DNA of 64,000 bases from Flagellimonas taeanensis (GTDB lineage: Bacteria; Bacteroidota; Bacteroidia; Flavobacteriales; Flavobacteriaceae), in contig NZ_QXFO01000025.1 of NCBI RefSeq assembly GCF_003584105.1, forward strand, positions 1 to 64,000. Reading direction: 5' to 3'. The position numbers and the translations under genes are program-made. A model generated the notes under the pieces. The model ran no database searches. It was not told the origin of the DNA and worked only from the letters and a program-made list of their open reading frames with translations. Positions 1 through 6,754 of this stretch are shown here, one piece after another (the first letter of the stretch is position 1; every line of letters starts with the position of its first letter).

Positions 1-95
1 TTCTTCAAACACTCCGCGTTTTCAGAATGACAAGCAACGCCAATAAAAAATCCAAACCCCAACAATCGAAACATCCAACAATCCAATTTGCAATA

Positions 96-131
96 AAATA
101 AAAAACCGGAAGGACACTTGGTCCTCCCGGT
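96..131 (-). terminator. Rho-independent terminator of the first repeat lipoprotein
   Basis: An 11-bp stem with one G-T wobble joins 105-115 and 121-131 around a 5-nt loop. On the minus strand it is followed by a T run (the A-rich stretch 96-105). It lies about 36 bp past the stop of the lipoprotein gene. Confidence 0.8.
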
Positions 132-166
132 CTTGGTCTTAAAAAAATAATCTTCTCACGAGGTAC

Positions 167-1891
167 TTAGAAGCAATGGCCACTATCGTCATTGATATCC
201 CAGCTCTTGTTTGCACGGAGAAAGGTATAGGCGTTAACACTCGGGGCATGGCTACAATCTATGGACAGGCCAACAGCACCCAAAACAATGTTTGAGGGAA
301 GATTGGGAAGCTGGGACCAGCCTACTAAGGTACTACCATAGCTCAAGGCACTCATCCCCGAGTTGTCCAACATGTTTTCCATATTGGTCACATTGGAAAC
401 GTCCCAGGTATCCAAGATACCGTTAAAGGAGGTGGCCCCTTTGAACATATTGGCCATATTGGTTACCTCGCCCGTGTCCCAATCTAAGATGGCACCATTG
501 AATTCAACAGCACCATTAAACATACTGCCCATGTTGGTCACACTCGAGGTGTCCCAATCATTGATGTCCTGGTTGAACGAAGTGGCCAATTCGAACATAC
601 TCTGCATATTGGTCACACTCGAAGTGTCCCAACCACTGATGTCTTGGTTAAAGAGAGCGGCATAGACGAACATAAAGGACATATTGGTCACATGGGAAGT
701 GTCCCAGCCACCGATATCCCCATTGAAGGCAGTGGCCCCATAGAACATAGAAGTCATGTCGGTCACGTTGGAAGTGTCCCAGCCACCGATATCTCCATTA
801 AAAGCAGTAGCATAATAGAACATACGATTCATGTTGGTCACTTGGGAAAGGTTTGGCACATCGGTGGCTTTATATGTCATATTTGAACAATAGCCAAAGG
901 CCGCTACCATTGTCTCCCATTGGATGTTGCCCCATTGGTCCAAAGAGAACAAGTTACTTGGTGTAGTTCCCAAATCCCCATCCATTGCAATAGCAGGAAA
1001 CTGGCCCAAAATGGCCACAGTGTGGTCGCCGGCCGAGACATAGACATGAGAGGGATTTTCGCTGGTGCTGATCTCCTCCACCGTGCCATCGCCCCAGTCA
1101 ATGGTATAATCATAGGTAAGGTTGTCCCTAACGCCAATTACGATCTCCTCATTGGCCACAGTGGTCTTCCAAGTGGTGACAAAGGCGTTTGGATCGCTTG
1201 CCAGGGATTCGTACACGTCCTCAACAGTGATGGTCACGGTGGCCTGTGCGGTCGCTGTACCATCGCTTACCTGTACGGTGATGTTGTGCTGTGTGGCAGT
1301 CTCAAAATCCAGTTGCTTGCCCGCCGCGAGGGAGAGCTCCCCGGCAGTACTGATCTCGAAGAGATCGTTGTCGTTGGTGAAAATGTCAAAGGTGAGCGCA
1401 TCGCTGTCGGCATCGGTGGCCACAACGGTACCGATCACCTCATTATCGGCAATATTCTCCGCAACGGAGAACCCTTGGTCGGCCATCACGGGCGCGTTGT
1501 TCTGTGGGTCGGTCAGGCTCACCTTGATGGTAATGGTGGCCGTTGCACTGTCATCACCGTCACTGACCTCCACGGTGATGGTGTGCTGTGCCTTGGTGGC
1601 GAAGTCCAGTGTCTTGCCCGGTGCCAGGCTTAGGGCCCCTGTGGCCGTGATCTCGAAGAACTCGTTGTCATTGGTCTTGATGCTGAAGGTAAGGGCGTCC
1701 TTGTCGGCATCGGTGGCCACCACGGTGCCGATGGTCTGGGTGTCGGTAATGCCCTCAAAGGCGGTGAATTCCTGTGCCTTGATCACGGGTGCACTGTTTT
1801 TTACCGGTGCAGGGCCGTCGTCCTTGCCGCAAGCCCATACGAGGGCCGAGGCCATCAGTGCAATACCTAATTTTTTCATGGTGTTTTTCAT
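167..1891 (-). CDS. Cadherin-like/BspA-like repeat surface lipoprotein (copy 1)
   Basis: 574 residues. The N terminus is a lipoprotein signal peptide with lipobox ALVWAC (Cys21) followed by GKDDG, so the mature protein is probably an outer-membrane or surface lipoprotein. Two cadherin-like repeats follow (about 34-130 and 133-228), with the Ca-binding-type signature TDADxDALTF. A PKD-like segment (about 258-298, IDWGDG...HVY) comes next, then six 25-residue BspA/DUF285-type repeats (359-508) of the pattern ATAFNGDIGGWDTSNVTDM. The C terminus has two cysteines and no obvious type IX sorting domain. Function is unknown; adhesion or matrix binding is an inference from the repeat types. The start could be Met1 or Met5. 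It is the downstream paralogue of the gene at 2337-4067. Confidence 0.85.
   Translation of the reverse strand: MKNTMKKLGIALMASALVWACGKDDGPAPVKNSAPVIKAQEFTAFEGITDTQTIGTVVATDADKDALTFSIKTNDNEFFEITATGALSLAPGKTLDFATKAQHTITVEVSDGDDSATATITIKVSLTDPQNNAPVMADQGFSVAENIADNEVIGTVVATDADSDALTFDIFTNDNDLFEISTAGELSLAAGKQLDFETATQHNITVQVSDGTATAQATVTITVEDVYESLASDPNAFVTTWKTTVANEEIVIGVRDNLTYDYTIDWGDGTVEEISTSENPSHVYVSAGDHTVAILGQFPAIAMDGDLGTTPSNLFSLDQWGNIQWETMVAAFGYCSNMTYKATDVPNLSQVTNMNRMFYYATAFNGDIGGWDTSNVTDMTSMFYGATAFNGDIGGWDTSHVTNMSFMFVYAALFNQDISGWDTSSVTNMQSMFELATSFNQDINDWDTSSVTNMGSMFNGAVEFNGAILDWDTGEVTNMANMFKGATSFNGILDTWDVSNVTNMENMLDNSGMSALSYGSTLVGWSQLPNLPSNIVLGAVGLSIDCSHAPSVNAYTFLRANKSWDINDDSGHCF
368..817 (-). 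repeat. Six in-frame 75-bp repeats coding BspA-like units
   Basis: Residues 359-508 of copy 1 are six consecutive 25-residue units, each with the core WDTSxVTNMxxMF. At DNA level they are six 75-bp units, and the first two are nearly identical. The paralogue at 2337-4067 has only two such units. Repeats of this length and similarity are prone to copy-number change by slippage or unequal recombination (inference). Confidence 0.85.
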
Positions 1892-2130
1892 AACAGTTTT
1901 TTGTTTTTTACAGTTAATCTTGGCAAGATGGGGCGTTTGCAGGAATGTTTCGGGCAGGATCTGACGGATGCCGAGGCTGGATTGACGGATGGGGTCTTTG
2001 GGTTGATGGGACTGGGTTACAGGTTTAAGGTGAAGGGAACAGGGGGTGAAAGTTCAAATTCCAATAATCGAAGCATCCAAGAATCCAATTTGCAATGAAC
2101 AATAATTCAACAAGGGAATACCTTAATCAT

Positions 2131-2205
2131 TTTCATTCTGAGCAAAGCGAAGAATCTCCTACTGGAGCCAAAGATTCTTCAAACACTCCGCGTTTTCAGA
2201 ATGAC
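2131..2205. repeat. Pair of dispersed palindromic repeats in inverted orientation
   Basis: The first element has stem ATTCT (2135-2139)/AGAAT (2151-2155) around loop GAGCAAAGCGA. The second (2174-2202) has the same stem bases, ATTCT/AGAAT, around a longer loop, and ends in TGAC (2202-2205), the reverse complement of the GTCA seen at the start of similar elements elsewhere in the window. The right part of the second element recurs at positions 1-32. The layout resembles REP-type intergenic repeats. Confidence 0.65.
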
Positions 2206-2278
2206 AAGCAACGCCAATAAAAAATCCAAACCCCAATAATCGAAGCATCCAAAAATCCAATTTGCAATAAAATAAAAA

Positions 2279-2306
2279 ACCGGAAGAACACTATGGCTCT
2301 CCCGGT
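2279..2306 (-). terminator. Terminator of the second repeat lipoprotein
   Basis: The stem 2279-2287 pairs with 2298-2306 (9 bp, one wobble) and is followed on the minus strand by a T-rich run. It is homologous to the terminator at 96-131, which supports duplication of the whole transcription unit. Confidence 0.75.
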
Positions 2307-2336
2307 TTTTGACTTCTGACATGCCTTGTAATGTGT

Positions 2337-4067
2337 TTAGTGACAAGGACTATTGTCATTAATGGTCCAAGGCTTAGCCAAGAGATATTGAAAAGCTGTC
2401 CAATAGGTGGCATTTTCACAATCAATGGATAGGCCCGTTGCGCCTAGGGTAATATTCGCGGGCACAACATCCTGATTGGACCAACCCAACAAGGTCTCAC
2501 TATAGTTCAAGGTGCTCATACCAGAATTGTTGAACATATTGGACATATTGGTCACATTGGATATACTCCACCCACCTAGGTTTTGGTCAAAAGCAGCGGC
2601 TTCTTGAAACATATAGGACATATCGGTTACATGGGAGGTATCCCAATCTCCTATAGCTCCATTAAAAGCATCAGTCCTATAGAACGCGTAGGCCATATTG
2701 GATACTTGGGAGAGATTTGGAATGTCCGTGGCATTATAGGTCATGTTGGTGCAATAGGCAAAAGCACGATTCATGCTCTTCCACGTTATGGCGCCCCATT
2801 GTTCTATGGACAACAGTTTGGATGATGTGGTCACTCCATCAATGTATCGAATTGCAGGGAATTCCCCTTGTATGACTACGGTGTGGTTGCCAGCCATAGC
2901 ATAGACATGGCTAACGGGTTCACTAGAGGTAATCTGTTCTGAAGAACCGTCGCCCCAATGGATTGTATAGTTGTAGGTATAGGCGTTATAGGTTCCTATG
3001 ACAATTTCCTCGTTATTGGCATCCGTTTTCCAAATGGTGATGAAGGCGTTGGGGTCGTTGGCAGGGTCTGTGACCTCTTCCACATCCTCCACAAGAATGA
3101 CCACATTGTCTTCGGTTGTGGCCAGCCCGTCGCTTACCTGCACGGTAATGTTGTACGCAGTTGCAGTTTCAAAGTCCAGTTGCTTGCCAGTAGCCAAAGA
3201 GAGTTCCCCTGTGACAGTGATTTCAAAAAGGTCATTGTCGTTGGTTTTGATGCTAAATGTAAGCACATCGCCATCTGCATCCGTAGCTAGGACAGTGCCA
3301 ATAACATCCGTATCCGAGATGTTCTCTTGAACGGTGAACTCTATGAACTCACCATCTTTGGTAAACTCAGGAGCGTTGTTCTGCGGACTTGTCTGGCTTA
3401 CCTTTATGGTAATGATGGCCTCTGCCGTTGCCGAACCATCACTCACCTCCACGGTGATGGTATGCTGTTCCTTGATAGTGATGTTCAGTTGTTTGCCGGC
3501 CGCGAGGGAAAGTTCCCCCGCAGTAGTGATTTCGAAGAGGTCATTGTCGTTGGTCTTGATGCTAAACGTAAGCGCATCGTTATCTGCATCACTGGCCACA
3601 ACAGTACCAATGGCCCTAGTGTCGGATATGCCCTCGAAAGCAGTGAATTCTTGGGCTGCAATCACGGGAGCAGTGTTCTGTGGGTCTGTTTGGGTTACCT
3701 TAATGGTGATGGTGGCTGTGGCACTGTCATCCCCATCGCTCACCTCCACGGTGATGGTGTGTTGTGCCTTGGTGGCAAAGTTCAGCGTCTTGCCCGGTGC
3801 GAGGCTCAAGGCCCCTGTGGCCGTGATTTCAAAAAGGGCATTGTCGTTGGTCTTGATGGTGAAGGTAAGAGCGTCCTTGTCGGCATCAGTGGCCACAACG
3901 GTGCCGATGGTCTGGGCATCAGTAATATTCTCTGCCGCGCTGAATTCCTGTGCTTTGATCACAGGTGCACTGTTCTTGGGCGGTGTTGGGCTGTCGTCCT
4001 TGCCGCAGGACCATAGCAGGGCCATGGCGAGGATGACGATACTTAATTTCTTCATACTATTTTTCAT
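2337..4067 (-). CDS. Cadherin-like/BspA-like repeat surface lipoprotein (copy 2)
   Basis: 576 residues and paralogous to the gene at 167-1891. The signal peptide ends in lipobox ALLWSC (Cys21) followed by GKDDS. Three cadherin-like repeats are present (about 34-130, 133-228 and 232-330), one more than in copy 1. A PKD-like segment (HWGDGSSEQ...HVYA, about 365-402) and only two BspA-like 25-residue repeats (463-487 and 488-512) follow. The C terminus aligns with copy 1 (GLSIDC...WTINDNS). Total length is nearly equal to copy 1 even though the two repeat types differ in number. It is likely surface-exposed; ligand and role are unknown. The start may be Met1 or Met5. Confidence 0.85.
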   Translation of the reverse strand: MKNSMKKLSIVILAMALLWSCGKDDSPTPPKNSAPVIKAQEFSAAENITDAQTIGTVVATDADKDALTFTIKTNDNALFEITATGALSLAPGKTLNFATKAQHTITVEVSDGDDSATATITIKVTQTDPQNTAPVIAAQEFTAFEGISDTRAIGTVVASDADNDALTFSIKTNDNDLFEITTAGELSLAAGKQLNITIKEQHTITVEVSDGSATAEAIITIKVSQTSPQNNAPEFTKDGEFIEFTVQENISDTDVIGTVLATDADGDVLTFSIKTNDNDLFEITVTGELSLATGKQLDFETATAYNITVQVSDGLATTEDNVVILVEDVEEVTDPANDPNAFITIWKTDANNEEIVIGTYNAYTYNYTIHWGDGSSEQITSSEPVSHVYAMAGNHTVVIQGEFPAIRYIDGVTTSSKLLSIEQWGAITWKSMNRAFAYCTNMTYNATDIPNLSQVSNMAYAFYRTDAFNGAIGDWDTSHVTDMSYMFQEAAAFDQNLGGWSISNVTNMSNMFNNSGMSTLNYSETLLGWSNQDVVPANITLGATGLSIDCENATYWTAFQYLLAKPWTINDNSPCH

Positions 4068-4488
4068 AACGATTTGTTTTTTTAAGGTTAAAAATCATAG
4101 CAAGTTGGGGCGTTCTTGGAAATGTTTTGGGTACGATCTGACGGATGCCGAGGTTGGATTAACGGATGACGGCTTTGGGTTGATGGGCAAGGTTGCAGGG
4201 GAGCTGATTTTGGGTTGAAGGTGAAAGGGTAAAGGGTGAAAGTTGTGAAGGAGAGGTTTCAAGTTTAATAGTGGGCTGGAATCAGTAGGCAGGTTGCCGT
4301 AAACAATATATTTTCTATGGTCTATTCTCTTGCATCTGATAAGACACGAATTTCACCAATGCCGCGAATTGACCTTTGGGTATAAGTCCTCCGACTTTGG
4401 ACACTGAACACCAAATAACTGAAAAACCCAATAACCAAATAACAAAACAACACCAATGTTTTTAGTATTTTCGTGGAAACCCAAATGC
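4068..4488. other. Intergenic region upstream of copy 2 and of nadC
   Basis: No gene is seen. About 4068-4250 is the duplicated upstream flank of copy 2. About 4250-4450 is AT-rich, low-information sequence with short repeated words (CAAATAAC twice near 4430). A probable nadC promoter sits at its right end. Confidence 0.6.
4466..4473 (+). promoter_or_regulatory. Probable nadC -7 box
   Basis: TATTTTCG matches the Bacteroidetes -7 consensus TAnnTTTG in seven of eight positions. It lies 15 bp before the chosen nadC start at 4489 and inside the longer open frame, which argues against a start at 4456. Confidence 0.45.
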
Positions 4489-5346
4489 ATGATTTCTGAA
4501 GAACAATTTCAAAAAGAACTGGACCTGATCATTTCCAATGCGGTGCGTGAAGATGTCGGGGATGGTGACCACAGCTCGTTGGCCTGCATTCCTTCATCGG
4601 CCACAGGAAAAGCCAAACTTTTGGTGAAGGACGAGGGCATCATTGCCGGTGTGGAGTTTGCCAAGCTGGTGTTCCGTTATATCGACCCCAAATTGCAAAT
4701 GGAAGTCCTGATGGAAGATGGAAGTCCTGTAAAATATGGAGATGTCGTTTTTTATGTGCAGGGAAGCTCCCAAAACATCCTAAAGGCGGAGCGGCTGGTG
4801 CTCAACGCCATGCAACGTATGAGTGCCATTGCCACCAAGACCCAGGATTTTGTGTCCCTTCTGGATGGCACAGACACCAAGATCTTGGACACCCGCAAGA
4901 CCACCCCGGGCATCCGGGCGCTGGAAAAATGGGCCGTGAAGATAGGCGGTGGCGAGAACCATAGGTTCGCCCTGTACGATATGGTGATGCTGAAGGACAA
5001 CCATATCGATTTTGCAGGAGGCATCACCAAGGCCATCCAAAAGACCCAAGAGTACCTCAAGGACAAGGGAAAAGACCTAAAGATCATTGTGGAGGCCAGG
5101 GATTTGGACGAGGTCGATGAAATTCTGCAATCCGATGGGGTGCACCGCATTCTGTTGGACAATTTTGATTATGAACAGACCCGTGAAGCCGTAAAACGGA
5201 TAAACGGAAAATGCCAGACCGAATCCTCGGGAGGGATCAACGAAGAGACCATCCGGAACTATGCCGAGTGTGGGGTGGATTATATTTCCTCTGGTGCGTT
5301 GACCCATTCGGTCTACAATATGGACCTTAGTTTAAAAGCGGTGTAG
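4489..5346 (+). CDS. nadC: Nicotinate-nucleotide pyrophosphorylase (quinolinate phosphoribosyltransferase)
   Basis: 285 residues from the ATG at 4489 (MISEEQFQKELD), the usual length and N terminus for NadC. It converts quinolinate and PRPP to nicotinate mononucleotide, CO2 and pyrophosphate, the last step in making the pyridine ring of NAD, in the cytoplasm. Typical motifs are present: TRKTTPGIRALEKWAVKIGGG with the substrate-binding Arg/Lys residues, HR after it, LKDNHI, and the C-terminal ESSGGI segment. It heads a plus-strand operon: the BrkB-type gene starts directly after its stop. No other NAD biosynthesis gene is nearby. Confidence 0.95.
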   Translation: MISEEQFQKELDLIISNAVREDVGDGDHSSLACIPSSATGKAKLLVKDEGIIAGVEFAKLVFRYIDPKLQMEVLMEDGSPVKYGDVVFYVQGSSQNILKAERLVLNAMQRMSAIATKTQDFVSLLDGTDTKILDTRKTTPGIRALEKWAVKIGGGENHRFALYDMVMLKDNHIDFAGGITKAIQKTQEYLKDKGKDLKIIVEARDLDEVDEILQSDGVHRILLDNFDYEQTREAVKRINGKCQTESSGGINEETIRNYAECGVDYISSGALTHSVYNMDLSLKAV

Positions 5347-6327
5347 ATGTCAGTGGCCATAGAAGAGCAATTGGAAAAAATACCCGTGGTCAATTGGTTG
5401 GTGCGTTTGTTGAAGCGCATCAAACTAAAGGCCTTTGAGGGCCTTTCCTTCTATGATCTGATCGAGATGTATTTGGTGGGCATCGTCAAGGGGACGTTGT
5501 CCTCCCGTGCCAGTTCCATTGCCTTCAGCCTTTTTATGGCCCTGTTCCCGTTGCTCATCTTTTTGGTGACGCTCATTCCCTTTATTATTCCCTTCGTGAG
5601 TGTGGGCAATGAAAATTTCGATGCGCAGTTCCTTGATTTTTTGGAATCTTTCCTACCGTCGGCCACCAGTGACTATTTTGGCGACATCTATCAGCAGATT
5701 AAGGACCAGAAGCAGGGCGGCCTCCTGTCATCGGCATTCTTGGTGTCCATCTTTTTGGTAGCCAATGGGGTGAACGCCATTTTTGGTGGGTTCGAAAATT
5801 CGTACCATGTGGAGCTTACCCGCAATTTTTTCAGACAGTATGCCTATGCATTGGTGGTGGGGCTCATTCTTTCCATTTTGCTGATCATTGGAGCCGTGGC
5901 CTTTGTGTATTTTGAGTTTTATATTGTGGAGTACACCAGCGAATATCTGGGAAAGACCTTGGGCTATGATGTTGAAAAGGGGGATGGCATAGGGATACAG
6001 GCGGCCAAAATCCTCTTTTTCCTGAGCCTTTCCTATCTTACCACGTCCATCCTCTATTATTTTGGGACCGCGGAGGGGAGGAACGCGAGGTTTTTTTCGG
6101 CAGGGGCACTGATGACCACGTTGTTGTTCCTTTTGACATCGTATCTATTTGGGATATATGTGGAAAAATTTGCCCGCTACAACGAACTCTATGGGGCATT
6201 GGGAGGATTATTGATCTTGATGGTGTTCATTTGGCTAAATTCCAATATATTACTATTGGGTTTTGAACTCAATGCTACCCTCAACTCACTAAAAAAAAGA
6301 CATGAAAGGCAACAGAACAATCCATAA
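5347..6327 (+). CDS. YihY/BrkB family inner-membrane protein
   Basis: 326 residues. The family was once called ribonuclease BN, but that activity belongs to another protein, so the true function is unknown. The sequence has about six hydrophobic segments, the first near residues 60-85 (FSLFMALFPLLIFLVTLIPFIIPF), and the family hallmarks SSRASSIAFSLFMALFP and YGALGGLLILMVFIWLNSNILLLGFELN near the C terminus. It starts immediately after the nadC stop, and its 3' end overlaps the DUF2147 gene by 26 bp, so the three are probably cotranscribed. Confidence 0.85.
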   Translation: MSVAIEEQLEKIPVVNWLVRLLKRIKLKAFEGLSFYDLIEMYLVGIVKGTLSSRASSIAFSLFMALFPLLIFLVTLIPFIIPFVSVGNENFDAQFLDFLESFLPSATSDYFGDIYQQIKDQKQGGLLSSAFLVSIFLVANGVNAIFGGFENSYHVELTRNFFRQYAYALVVGLILSILLIIGAVAFVYFEFYIVEYTSEYLGKTLGYDVEKGDGIGIQAAKILFFLSLSYLTTSILYYFGTAEGRNARFFSAGALMTTLLFLLTSYLFGIYVEKFARYNELYGALGGLLILMVFIWLNSNILLLGFELNATLNSLKKRHERQQNNP

Positions 6328-6751
6328 ATACATTTTCCTACTGGGCTTTCTATGTTTTCAAGAGACATGGTCACAGACCGTTTTTGGGAAATGGAAAACC
6401 ATTGATGACCGTAACGGCGTTGCAAAGGCGATTATCGAAATATATAAGGAAGATGGCCTGATGCATGCCAAGGTGGTCAAAATATTGGAGGATGGGAAGC
6501 AGGATGCCCTCTGCACCAAATGTGATGGTGAGCTCAAGGACAAACCGGTGCTGGGCATGAAGATCATGGACAATTTTGAGGAAAATGGAAGAGGGGAATA
6601 CAAAGGCGATAAGTTGTTCGATCCCGAACAGGGAATGACCTTTAGGGGCAAGGTCTGGTTGGACGAGGAAAATGAAAACCGCCTGAAAGTGAGAGGATAC
6701 CTGGCCTTTTTGCACAGAACGCAGACTTGGCACAGGGTGATTGAGGAATAG
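6302..6751 (+). CDS. DUF2147 secreted/periplasmic protein
   Basis: 149 residues with an N-terminal signal peptide (hydrophobic YIFLLGFLCFQETWSQ) and a single DUF2147 domain: FGKWKTIDDRNGVAKAIIEI at the start, the CxxC pair ALCTKCDGE in the middle, and MTFRGKVWLDE near the end. The role of this family is not established. It overlaps the end of the preceding membrane-protein gene by 26 bp and is followed after 3 bp by priA, which suggests translational coupling within one operon. Confidence 0.8.
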   Translation: MKGNRTIHKYIFLLGFLCFQETWSQTVFGKWKTIDDRNGVAKAIIEIYKEDGLMHAKVVKILEDGKQDALCTKCDGELKDKPVLGMKIMDNFEENGRGEYKGDKLFDPEQGMTFRGKVWLDEENENRLKVRGYLAFLHRTQTWHRVIEE

Positions 6752-6754
6752 CGT

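Larger units (their letters stand above)
1892..2336. other. Intergenic region between the two repeat lipoproteins
   Basis: No gene is seen. About 1892-2060 is the upstream region of copy 1 and resembles the DNA upstream of copy 2. At 2131-2205 there are two palindromic dispersed repeats in opposite orientation. About 2206-2280 repeats the sequence found at 33-104. The copy 2 terminator lies at 2279-2306. I did not find a convincing TAnnTTTG promoter for copy 1. Confidence 0.7.
1..4260. repeat. Tandem duplication of a surface-lipoprotein cassette (two diverged copies)
   Basis: Two consecutive units each contain a terminator hairpin, a roughly 1.73 kb lipoprotein gene on the minus strand and about 150-200 bp of similar upstream DNA. 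Bases 1-110 closely match 2174-2283, with shared words such as CACTCCGCGTTTTCAGAATG and AACGCCAATAAAAAATCCAA. The stretches upstream of the two genes (about 1892-2060 and 4068-4250) also align and share GATCTGACGGATGCCGAGG. The left end of the first unit lies beyond the window. The proteins match closely over the signal peptide and first cadherin-like repeat and diverge towards the C terminus, so the duplication is not recent or has been remodelled. Confidence 0.85.

Noticed and set aside
1122..1964. Long plus-strand open frame opposite copy 1 (and similar frames at 3334-4218 and 3327-4016)
   Set aside because: They are antisense to the cadherin-like repeats; repetitive composition keeps the frames open. 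The translated sequences look like low-complexity Ser/Val/Thr shadows and match each other because the genes are duplicated.
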